Shown: positions 49,201 through 58,325 of the stretch, piece after piece
Position numbering within the stretch: position 1 is the stretch's first letter
How the letters are laid out: each line of letters begins with the position of its first letter
Assembly: GCA_026874595.1 (NCBI GenBank)
Contig: CM049309.1
Span: forward strand, 75,066,426-75,130,425
Direction: 5' to 3'
Length of the DNA: 64,000 nt
DNA from: Sipunculus nudus
Lineage: Eukaryota > Annelida > Sipuncula > Golfingiida > Sipunculidae
Program-made: the position numbers and the translations under genes
Notes under the pieces: model-generated
What the model saw: the letters and a program-made list of their open reading frames with translations, nothing else
Databases searched by the model: none
Told to the model about the DNA's origin: nothing

Positions 49201-52200
49201 TTGAGCGAAGCATACACTGGGGCAGCCAGGCAGCTAATGCCCAGCCACAGTTGATCCAGGTGTCCAACCCAACTCATCTAGTAGTTGTTTCAAAAAACAA
49301 CATAACAATAAACAATAAATTAATAATTTTGTATTGTTTTTTTTATAACAAATTAAAGAAAAATTAATAGAAAAGGAATTTGTTAGTTGATGAGTAACAG
49401 AAAATTAACTTGCAGTTACTGATGATGTAAGAATCTTGTATGGATGGATAGAATGTCAATGTCAATGTTATTCCAAATAACACCATGCAGTCACCTATGG
49501 TATTTTTCAGTGAAATTTTAATGATAAAAAAATAAATCATATTATTCATTACTAATCATTAGGGATCATATGAAGGAAATTAATGATAGACAAAGATGCA
49601 GTTGATAATATTAATCTAGATTCCTACTGTGTCTAGTGTGTAGATTGATGTGAAAGTAGTCCAAAGTGAATATATTACATTTATTTTTTTGAATATAAAT
49701 AAAAGCCATAAAACCAGGTACTTATGATCATTATTTAAATTTGTGAATTTTGTATATTCTGGATTCTCAATATCTTTGTTTGGCTAAAACTGAATAAATA
49801 CTAGACATGGTGCGAATGCTTTGCAAATGTATTTGAATATGAATATGAATATGTACTGCATTAAAAAATTTTATTGCATAAGAATGGGAATTCAGGTAAA
49901 AATGAAAGTATTTGAATACCAGTGCAGATACTTTCAAAATGTATTCATGATTGCATTCATGAATATATTCTATAATATTATTTCAATAATCATTTCAGTC
50001 ATATTTTATTTTTAAAAATCATATGATTTTCTTATTATTTTTTTAAATAAAAATTATATTGGCACAATATTTGTTATTAAATTTTAATAAATAGTTACTC
50101 TTTTATAATATGTGCTGCTTATAAGTTATATGGCCAAGTCAAAATCTGTGTGACAATAGTACTCCATTTGTTAATAAAATAAATGAAATCAATCCTCTTC
50201 CCCGTCTCCAAAGATACTATCAAAATCATACATAAGCTAAACACCAACAACTCATAATATAGCTTATATTTTTTTTACCACACAAAACAAGCAAGTGCCT
50301 GTTTCCCAAATCATATTTTTTATCATATATAACAGCTGAGCGCCATGACCCATGGGTCCCTTGTTTGTCATTCTTAACGTGTAACACATAGAACATTCTA
50401 TCAAAATTTCTTGGTTAATTCAGTACATACCAGTCATCTCTACCAATTAGCCATTCATTTAACAGATATTTTTTTTTATTATACAAACATTAGGAGGTGA
50501 TGGTGTTAAATGTTCCACTTGGTTTGTTGTTTTGTTTGTCTGTTAGCCGCTTTGCACGAAAGGTATAATGTAAATATTTTTAATGAAATTTTCAAGGGTT
50601 AGAGTAACACCCAAGGAGTAATTTATTAAGCTTTTGAGGTAATCTGGATCATGATGATCTGTTTTTTTTTTCATTCAGGAGCTTCATTTCCACTGTGTAA
50701 AAACTATTCCTTTGTCCCAGGTTCATGCCACCCATTAATAGGAAGGTTCATGCCACCCATTAATAGGAAATAGGGCCAGTGCTTGCTCTAATATTTCCTA
50801 GGAACACCTGTGTCTGATTCTGGTGAGGGTTTGTAGGCTCCTGACTACACATTCTGTTTTGCAATAAACCATTATAATATATCCTTGAATACTACTAAAA
50901 TATTCCGGCAATCGTAATATATATGTTGAGGGAAGAATGAGAATCTGGGAAGATTCGGAATCCTCCCGGGAAAAATGAGAATTCTGATTTTTCCCGGGAA
51001 AACCAGAATTCTTATTTTTCCCAGCCAGCTCCAATTTGATAAATGATATCCTTTTAATAGTTAAGGTGGGTTAAGTTTGCAAATTTTACTATGGTATTAT
51101 AACCAAAGTTAATGTTATTAAATGACCATTGCTAAAAGAACAGTAACATTTTTTTGTCATGAAAAAAAAGTAGAAAACACATTTCTGTTAAAATAAGTTT
51201 TATTCACACCTGATATTTACACATTAGTTCTTAGCACACATGATTCAATTATAAAGATTTCTAGAGGTGAATATTTTTAATCTACAATTCATCTATGTTA
51301 GATTGACTAACACATCTGACAAGTTGTCAGTGAGCTTCTGACATCTATACATGTTAAGTTCAACCATGAAAACCTTTCAACAATACAAGTGCTTCTATAA
51401 TATATATATTACATTCTCTCTTATCATTCTAATATTATATTATTGTCAAACATGTACTGTATTGATAATCTGTTGTTATTGACGATGGTGTCACTCAACT
51501 TTTGTCACACAACTCCTCCTTGGACATGCTTGGGTGTCTCTGTTTTTGGTCTTGAACTGTCAGGAACGATGCCAAGTGTGTCCTAGTAGGGGTAATACAA
51601 TAACTGATCAGAGCACCTGAGCAGAAAATAGGTACTAACATTTCTTCTGTCAGATATTTCACCCTACTTTAAGAATAGACCATGCTTCCTACAATAAAGG
51701 AAGGGATGGAGAAGACTTATTTTATGAATAACATGGCAAATGAAATTCAAGTATGCACTACATTTATTTCTTTTATTAAATTATAGGTCATATGACGCTC
51801 CCACTTTATTCCTGCTCCATTGCCCTTTTAAGTTTTATCATAGCAATGTTCTGCCTCCAAACTTGAATTGGTCACCCATGAGCTGCTGCATGGCAGAGCT
51901 TCCCAAAGCTAGTGTTGTTACATATTGTTTACAACTTGCCGATATACAGGCCCATGCATACAGAATGCCAGGCCAGTATGCCAGATAGGTTTGGTCTTTT
52001 AATTAAAAAAACTTTTTAGCCAACATGTGAAACAGAACTTAAACAGAATTTGACCAAAAATACTAATAATGTATTTGATCTTTGTACAGGACGGCAGGGT
52101 ATGTGGAAGCACTGGCAAGTAGAGCGGGTGTCCAGACTCCAGACATAACCACCGCTCAGGGCAACATGTGGCAGACAAGATGGATGGTGGCTCTTGTAAG

Positions 52201-54432
52201 TCAGGTCAATCTAATATTGTTGTAGGCTTAAAATTCGAGAGGTTAAATATTTGTCATTTTCATTTCATAAGTGTTTTGTGAGGGTTTTATTTTCACAGTT
52301 TACCATACAGTAACTTACACAATGTACAAAACCAATACAGCAGTACCTGCCGTGAGCGAACCCGAGCACGAGCGGACACCTTCAATGTACGAACACTAAG
52401 CCATTGTCCGGACGCGTTTCCCATTAAAATTGACCTATCATGAGCGGACACCTGCTAATCGCGGACAGAGGACAGTAATATTTGGTTGAAAACCCTATCA
52501 TGAGCGGACACCCGAGTCAGAAATCCGGACGGACACCGACTCACGGAGATCGTTTTCAGTACATGACCAGATGACCGAGGGGTTTCCCATGCTGACCAAC
52601 CTAACACGCTTCAATGCGTAATACCAGAGAGCTTCGTCCGATAAGCTCTCTGGTAATACGCCACTCGCAGTCAATGCCAACAGCCAATAAAATGACGTTG
52701 TTTGATCACATGGCCCATCAACTGCTTGTAAACACGCGGTCCTGAGGGGTTTCCCCGAACTGACACGCTTCCCTTGTTCAATTTAACAATAACATCATTT
52801 CATAATACCCCTCTCTGAGTCAATGCTGACAACCAATAAAGTGAGACTTTTTGATCACATGAGCCATCAACCGCTTGTAACACGTGATACCATGGGACAG
52901 GCTCTAATTATAAATACATGTTTCGGGGCCGATACTTGTTTTGACGGGGCCCTGAAACAAGCATCAGTGTAATGGAACAGCTGGTGCAAACTGGTTGATG
53001 CCGACTCCCGCGAAGAATACTTTTCCTTGAAAAATCACAACCATGACCCAGTTTAACATGAATATTTAGATAATTTATCATTTAACATATCCTGAAATGT
53101 GTTTAACACCCTATCTCCGTGACTTATGTGCTTGGCTGGGCCTTGGTTTGTTGGAGTTTTCGCATGACCGATCACGTGAAAACGGGGCACGGCAATTCAT
53201 GCCTTTGATAACATCAAAGCTTACATCCCGTTTTAATCACCACTAAATTGAGATTGTTTGTTAATCAAACACTGATCAAGGTAAGCACAAGGAGTAATAA
53301 ACTGAGTAACTCAATCAGTCAACGTACATGCTAATTAACAGTTGTCTTATAATGTAAATATGTTAATATCATGTTTTCTTCTGGAATAAATCAATTTTCT
53401 ATATTTGAGGTTTTTTTATTTCAACTGTTGAACCAATATCAGTACAATAATCACCCCCCCCTCGCCCAACCTACATCCACGCCCATATGTCCCTCCCTCT
53501 CACGAAGGGACACCTGCAATGTAGGAACACTTTGGCGAAATCCCGAAGGTGTCCCCTCACGACAGGTACTAGTGTATTGTATCAGTTACGTTATACCTTA
53601 GCAAAATCTGAACAGTTGTAGAACAGGTTGAAATTCTCCATGCAATAGTGGCAGATATACAAAAGAATTTATATTATTTAAATTATCAATCTTTTTATTA
53701 TGGGTAACAAAATGTATGTTAATATTGAGGCTTCTGGCACAATATACATGACATGCATGCGAGACTTCAGAATAAATTACTGTTCACCTGTGCAGCTGTG
53801 GCATCTTATCCACAAAGATTTTATTTTCACTAAAAATTTCCCATTCATTAATATCCAAATTTGGTACCCTCACAAACAAAAAGCCAACCACAATAACAAT
53901 GCCAGCCAGTCATTCATGATGTGTGGGCTGGTGAAGCAGTCACACACAGGATTTAATTCGGCACAATTGGCAAAAATTCCTAAAACTTAAAACAACCAAA
54001 AGTTGTTTTAAATTCATATAGGTCCCAAAAAAGCATACATTATTTTAAACCTTGTACAATGTTCTTAATGATGGTATACATATTTTTAAAATTTTCATAC
54101 AATTTCACATGATATTATAATATTTTGAAAAAAAAAATATAGATACATAAACATGGATCATTAGTGTCCCATGCAAACCATCCAGTGTTACAAGGTCAGA
54201 TACCAAGTGTCTTTTGAAAGTCTGTGTTTTAGAATTTCTTTTATTTCTTTTACAGGGTCGGGCAATAGGTGTGTCTTTAGGGTGCTTGCTTGGGATGTTT
54301 CCCTTACTGTTCTACGATAATGACAAGGAAGAAAAAGAAGAAATGGAGGCCTTGAAAATCCTCGAGGTAAAAGGTGCTACAACGATAGAAAAAGCCTCTC
54401 AGCAAGGAAAGGTGACTTCATCACAATCATAG
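31196..54432 (+). CDS. TMEM65: Transmembrane protein 65, C-terminal coding exons (join; two exons are alternatives)
   Basis: Coding parts: 31196-31263, then either 37642-37696 or 44220-44274, then 46268-46310, 52090-52195 and 54256-54432 including the stop. They give 148 residues after one split codon. Landmarks in order are LPFIGFGLLDNVIMI (first membrane helix), GISTMAAAALGNLISDVAG (second, small-residue rich), AGYVEALASR, a short loop with MWQTR, then GVSLGCLLGMFPLLF (third helix) and a charged tail. These match vertebrate TMEM65 nearly residue for residue across the helices; the tail here is about 25 residues longer. TMEM65 is an inner mitochondrial membrane protein linked to sodium-dependent mitochondrial calcium efflux, and in heart it was also tied to connexin-43. 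The N-terminal exons, with the expected mitochondrial targeting part, are not seen in this window. All introns have GT-AG ends and phases agree throughout. Confidence 0.95.
31264..34939 (+). other. TMEM65 intron, first part
   Basis: Mostly AT-rich single-copy DNA. It holds two pairs of weakly similar blocks: 32055-32160 with 33570-33660, and 32815-32950 with 33715-33860. The second pair shares words around GTTCCCACAA. It looks like an old segmental duplication. No coding potential is supported. Confidence 0.5.
34235..34286. repeat. (AT)n microsatellite
   Basis: About 26 uninterrupted AT dinucleotides within the TMEM65 intron. Confidence 0.98.
34940..37576 (+). mobile_element. Hairpin-ended element (family 'AGCTCAGCTGAC'), copy 2
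   Basis: Left stem AGCTCAGCTGAC / GTCATCTGAGCT, then a (GTCC)n tract at about 34985-35041. The right end has the motif GTGACCCATAGGTCCCTTG; one base of the palindrome is changed. Its length of 2637 bp equals that of copy 4 (47727-50363), which it matches along its whole length, including the TTGACCTTGTTGACC block and the sequence before the 3' end. It lies 65 bp upstream of TMEM65 alternative exon a. It has no coding capacity. Confidence 0.88.
37642..37696 (+). CDS. TMEM65: TMEM65 alternative exon, version a
   Basis: 55 bp between CTTGTCTTGTAG-like acceptor sequence and donor GTAGGG. It encodes GEYIDATIGAMLGISTMA plus the first base of an Ala codon. The pyrimidine tract before its acceptor is short and broken. 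A transposon end lies 65 bp upstream (37576) and another element starts 236 bp downstream (37933). It corresponds to the same protein segment as 44220-44274, with 13 of 18 residues and 40 of 55 bases identical. Confidence 0.92.
37933..39267 (+). mobile_element. Helitron-like non-autonomous element with seven 180 bp core repeats
   Basis: Left end ATGCCCCCGCC, immediately forming a hairpin GCCAC/GTGGC. The right end is the inverse GGCGGGGGCAT (39234-39244), then a perfect 6 bp stem GTGTCG/CGACAC, then CTAG at 39264-39267, followed by TTT. Between them are seven tandem copies of a unit of about 180 bp, each with the CCTGCAGATA-type word (38039, 38219, 38399, 38571, 38752, 38927, 39105) and TTGACCTACTTTTGACC. 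Subterminal inverted repeats, a 3' hairpin, a CTRR end and a tandem core are the layout of Helentron/'pearl'-type elements of bivalves. No open frame; mobility would depend on a helicase supplied elsewhere. Confidence 0.8.
39319..40852 (+). mobile_element. Hairpin-ended element (family 'AGCTCAGCTGAC'), copy 3, short form
   Basis: Same left stem and right end (GATGTGACCCATGGGTCCCTTG) as the other copies, but only 1534 bp. The inner part is closest to copy 1, including the C tract at about 40203-40220. It begins 51 bp after the end of the preceding Helitron-like element. Confidence 0.85.
41872..42279. repeat. 204 bp tandem duplication
   Basis: 41872-42075 and 42076-42279 are nearly identical, starting CTTTAAAGTGAATGTG and ending GAACGTTCA(C/G)GCTA. 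Only a few base changes separate the copies, so the duplication is recent. Confidence 0.95.
42280..42455. repeat. 44 bp degenerate tandem repeat
   Basis: About four copies of a 44 bp unit with CAGCATTCCTGTTGGTACAT and TGTTCCCACTAC. The words GGGAATGTTCCCACAAC in the neighbouring 204 bp unit are related, so the two arrays may share an origin. Confidence 0.8.
43985..44115. repeat. Degenerate repeat of about 37 bp
   Basis: Repeated GGTCA-containing words (GGGTCAAGGTCATTAAATCA, AAAGGTCATAAGGTCAT, GAGTCAAGGTCATTTTG) occur every 35-38 bp, about 100 bp upstream of TMEM65 alternative exon b. Confidence 0.6.
44220..44274 (+). CDS. TMEM65: TMEM65 alternative exon, version b
   Basis: 55 bp between acceptor TATATACCTTACAG and donor GTACAG. 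It encodes GEQIDSTIGVVFGISTMA plus the first base of an Ala codon. Length and phases are identical to version a. The differences are Y/Q, A/S, A/V, M/V and L/F. They lie in the loop and the first half of the second membrane helix, while GISTMA is unchanged. Both versions keep a GxxxG pair (GAMLG / GVVFG). Its upstream pyrimidine tract is longer than that of version a. Confidence 0.94.
44275..46267 (+). other. TMEM65 intron, no further feature
   Basis: AT-rich. No repeat or coding feature is supported. Confidence 0.5.
46268..46310 (+). CDS. TMEM65: TMEM65 exon, second half of membrane helix 2
   Basis: 43 bp between TCTTTTTCAG and GTGAGT. With the preceding G it reads AAALGNLISDVAGVG, ending with two bases of a Gly codon. 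This is the most conserved block of the family. Confidence 0.95.
46589..47559. mobile_element. MITE of pogo/Tigger type with TA target duplication
   Basis: Begins CAGTGAAACTC after TA (46587-46588) and ends GAGTGTTACTG before TA (47560-47561). The ends are inverted copies (CAGTGAAACTC / CAGTAACACTC). Words such as GAGCGGACAAC and GGACAGAC inside the left end recur inverted near the right end (CCGGACACTC). A CAGT end plus a TA duplication is the mark of Tc1/mariner-pogo elements. At 971 bp without a transposase frame it is a deletion derivative. Confidence 0.75.
47727..50363 (+). mobile_element. Hairpin-ended element (family 'AGCTCAGCTGAC'), copy 4
   Basis: Left stem as in the other copies. 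The GTCC tract is very short here, and the right end is GCCATGACCCATGGGTCCCTTG. Full-length partner of copy 2. It lies in the intron between TMEM65 exons 46268-46310 and 52090-52195. Confidence 0.88.
50364..52089 (+). other. TMEM65 intron, last part before the loop exon
   Basis: Holds a 25 bp direct repeat (AGGTTCATGCCACCCATTAA, about 50720-50769) and the inverted repeat at 50968-51022. Nothing else is supported. Confidence 0.5.
50968..51022. repeat. 18 bp inverted repeat with a palindromic loop
   Basis: 50968-50985 (GGGAAAAATGAGAATTCT) pairs with 51005-51022 at 17 of 18 positions. The 19 bp loop itself contains TTTTCCCGGGAAAA, a 14 bp palindrome, so two alternative folds are possible. Confidence 0.85.
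52090..52195 (+). CDS. TMEM65: TMEM65 exon, loop between helices 2 and 3
   Basis: 106 bp between CTTTGTACAG and GTAAGT. It completes the Gly codon and then encodes 35 residues, including TAGYVEALASRAGVQTPDIT and MWQTRWMVAL. YVEALASR and MWQTR are family landmarks. It ends in phase 0. Confidence 0.95.
52338..53574. mobile_element. pogo-like non-autonomous element with TA target duplication
   Basis: Begins CAGCAGTACCTGCCGTGAGC after TA (52336-52337). It ends with the inverse of CACTAGTACCTGTCGTGAGG before TA (53575-53576). GCGGACACC words recur near both ends and inside. At 1237 bp it has no intact transposase frame. GC content is clearly above the surroundings. It lies in the last TMEM65 intron. 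Confidence 0.75.
54256..54432 (+). CDS. TMEM65: TMEM65 last coding exon
   Basis: Acceptor TTTCTTTTACAG, then 58 codons and TAG at 54430-54432. GRAIGVSLGCLLGMFPLLFY forms the third helix. The tail has an acidic/basic stretch (DNDKEEKEEM) and ends GKVTSSQS. The tail is longer than in vertebrates and probably faces an aqueous compartment. Confidence 0.95.
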   Translation, partial: GRAIGVSLGCLLGMFPLLFYDNDKEEKEEMEALKILEVKGATTIEKASQQGKVTSSQS

Positions 54433-57400
54433 TTTCTACTGGAGAAAGTGCTTTAGGAAATCGTGTGAAAGGGGTGATCCAGGCACAATGCTGTGGATTT
54501 TGTTCTTTTTTATAATTCTTCTGCTCAGGAGTATCTATGGTAAAATATTGTTTTGCGTATTTTTATGTCTTACAGAGTATCATGTATATATATTGATAAT
54601 AGTATTGGTTCATTAAAATGTAATATCACTTCAATATGCATGCGTTCACCATTTGTCAGCATTGTTGAACATGTTAAAATATGCAGGGAAAGTGGGGCTA
54701 AATGATATGCATGTTTTACTAAGTGATACAGATTATTTGTGGCAGGTATTTATATAACATGGTTTGGCAAATACAGATTTTTTTTTATCATTAGAGGTGA
54801 CTTATCATTAATAGGAAAGGCTAAATAGCCACTTCCAGATATAAATTTGAATCTGTTCTATGGGCGTACTATGCCTGTCCACCGTCTGTGTGCTTGAACA
54901 AAAATAATAAATTTGTTAAAATTATTCATAATACCCTTAAAAAATGTGTCTGACACTCTATAATGTTAAAGTCTTCAGGACCTGTGGTACCTGGAAATGT
55001 GGAAAATATTTAAATGTATGTCCTGACTTAGTATTTTCTCACTGCCTAACAGTACGTTTCACAGCACAAAAAACTGGAATAATGGTGATCGATAAGCCAA
55101 GTGGCCATTGCAAGGTCACAAAAGCTGTCACTGGTCACCCTTTATTCTTATTCTTTTGTTCCAAGCTAAAATCACAATTTATAACACACTGTCAAGTTAT
55201 CTCTTGATTCTCTGTCAGTGCACTCCAATAAAGGTCAAGACTACATCTTGTTTTATTTTCATCATACCCTCCATGTCTTGATCATGTGACATTTTTCATC
55301 ACAAGCAGGAGCCTTTTTAAAAATTTATTGGATTTGTCATTGCATTCAGGATTCCTTTATATACTCTTTTACACCTGTCACTGATACCAAATTTTACACC
55401 ACACAACCTCAGCACAGCAGTGGTTCTATTTTTATGCTACAGGTGGCTGTATGTCATATTTCTGTATGTTTGTTAAAACTTTATAATTTGTCAATGAATG
55501 GCTCACTCATGTACGCTTATAAAAGTTTGTCTGCAAGATTCAACCCCAACCTTTCACAAATTCACAATGTTCATCAGAAAGTAGAAATTTGTTGTACATG
55601 TGTTTATTAAAATTTGTTTTTAATGTATAAAATCATAGTTTAAATAATGCAGAGTTTTACAGAGTGGTTTTGATTCTTATGGAACTCTTTCCTCTAATGT
55701 ATGAATTATGACAATTTACTTGATGTTAGGACATTTTATCATGTTCAGCATTGCAGTAATAGAATTGTATAATAAGAACAATACTCATGTAATATGATAG
55801 TATTTATATTGTTATGGACTAGGCCTATAAGGTTTGCACAAAAGTAAAATAAAAGCTACCATTGAGCAGCTGCTAAGGTCTTCATTCCATTTTATGATAC
55901 AATTTGCATTTTTTTAAGTATTGACTATAAAGTGCAGTTTATATTTTAGGCCTATAGCTGAAGGATTTGTTTAAGGGATTATAGGTCTGACGGCAATTGA
56001 AAATCTTGGTATAAACAAAATTAGTTTTAAGAATGGGGTCCTGTTAGATTTTTCTGTTTTTATAGTGAAAGTATGTCATCATCAGCATATACTACATGTT
56101 TCTGCACCATGTACATGTATTTTTTAAGTACTTTTTGTCTGGGCATGGATTTCTAGGTTTGGCCACAAGAGAGAAATATGAAATAATGAGCCAATGGCCA
56201 CATGCTTTTATGACTGTGACTGCCCAGTATGCTGACCCAGACAGACTCACTTGTTTGTGTGTCTCTGGGAAAAACTACCAAGGCAGTTTAACAAGCCTCT
56301 CGGCTGGAAAGTTTGCATGTTTGAATGTTGCATGTTTTGACTCATCTTATGAGGAGCCAATTCCAGATGCACCATACGCATGATGTATTTTTCAAGTATG
56401 TAATAAATTCCTGTGACTTATATTCATATTTATTTCATTGAATATTGAATGTGGGCATAAATATGTTGGAAGATTTTGTTTAAAGTTTTTATGTTATGAG
56501 AGCAGTTTGTTTTTATAAGTTTGTTATGTCTTATAGCACAATACCCTGAGTGTTTTATATTTGTTGCTTTACTGTTATCATTTTAAATATGTATACATCT
56601 ACAGAGGTATGCAATTATGTACAAGTGCAAGCACTCTGGAATGATAAAAGGACTACCAGTACAAAGGCATTAATCAATTGGATTCATCAGTCTCTATGAA
56701 TTGTTCCAATGTGGTATGTGAAAAATATAATATACAGTAAAATTTTGAAATAATGCAAACAGCAGGACATCGATAACTTGGTTGCATTTTGTGGTGTTCG
56801 TCTAAGCAAGGTCTTATATAAAGAGCAAAGAAGAACTGAGACTGAAAAAGTGGTCATTATTTTTAAGTGGTCACTAAACTGAGGGGGCCATAAGGTGAGG
56901 TTTTACTGTATGTTTGTTTTCCACTGTGGCTGAAATGGGTTACAGAACTGAACTCAAACACTAGATTAAGCAACTTGGACTCTAGCACTCATTACCATGA
57001 CTACAGCCTGCATGCCTGTATTTACAGTGAAAATATCAGAAAAAGGAGGTCTGAGGTCTCTCTTCTCTGTTATTTGTTGTGTGCTGCTCATATAAACAAG
57101 GTATAATGGTTTACATTTAAACTGGTATTGTATGTGAAAGTGTGCTGTGACACTTTAATGGGAAGAACACCATATTTATATTTGTAAAAAAAAAGAGATT
57201 TACAGGCATAATTGATATAAGTACATGATTAACTACTTAAATAGGACAAAATGGATGCCATTCCTAATTTTGGATTCAAGTATTAGGTCAGACATACATT
57301 GAGTTGAGTACTTCTTTCACCACTTATATTAACACATTCATATATATATATATATATATACTTTGTATATTTTAAATATGGGAACAGGGGTTAATCATCA

Positions 57401-58325
57401 CCAAAGTGTTAATACTTTAGGGCTCAGACTCTGATGACACCTTGTGTTTCATGTAAATGTATATAAAACTACCTCAGGAAGCGCTGTCATAATCATTAAG
57501 AGAACAAAATGCAAGAAGGACAATCTCACGTCTGTCCACTTGTACCCCCCTCACGCAGGGGTTATACACTGCAGTCATCCCAGACATGGTTTTGTGTAAC
57601 CGCTGCTTTTTATGGCAAGGTTCTCTGGGCAATAACACAAGGGTGCACCCAGAGCAAAGAATTGTAATCAGATAATGCCCATTCTGGCATAAGCCAAGAA
57701 TCAGACCATTGAGAGCTTGTGTCAACCATGTAATCAAACCAAACAGAACGCGTGTCGCATGTTTAAAATTTGGGCCTGATGCACAATGCAATATCAGTGG
57801 TCCTATTTCAGTTCTGGGACGAAAACAGTGCTGAACAGCTGCGTGAAGAGCGTAGTCTGCTAGCCACCCATGAATATCGGCACTGTGTAGGATTTCAGAA
57901 ACAAATGCTCATGAGACATATTTTATTGCCAGTTTATGATTAATACTGTGTCATTTGACAGATGCTCATAACAGTAACATGTTAGTGTGTGTGAGAGAGC
58001 CTTGGTTTATATGTATATATTACTTTATAGCCTTAATGCCAAATTAATTTGTTAAAGGTTATTTCTTTTTTTCCCTATTATTGAGACATTAACTCAGTTA
58101 TCTATGTATAGGTTAAAATTTTTGTTGATTCTTTTGTGTTACTGATAATTATGGAGCGTTTCAACTTGAAGAGCAGTCTGTAGCCATAGTTTATAGTGGT
58201 ATTCTGTCAGTGCCTATAGTCTTGTAGTACGTATGTGTTATGAAATAATGGAACTGATATTGCAAATGGAACTTATATTGGTTTTGTTATTCACATTTAG
58301 AAATAAAGAATGGTAAGATATAAAA
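54433..58325 (+). other. Probable 3' UTR of TMEM65 with alternative polyadenylation signals
   Basis: AATAAA hexamers occur at 54906, 55227, 55848, 56402 and 58302. The last has a GT-rich stretch upstream and no further gene after it. Which one is used cannot be told from sequence. A 95-codon frame (56096-56383) ends 19 bp before the hexamer at 56402 but has no recognisable motif. Confidence 0.45.

Noticed and set aside
56096..56383. 95-codon + strand frame ending just before an AATAAA
   Set aside because: Probably chance within the 3' UTR; no domain recognised.
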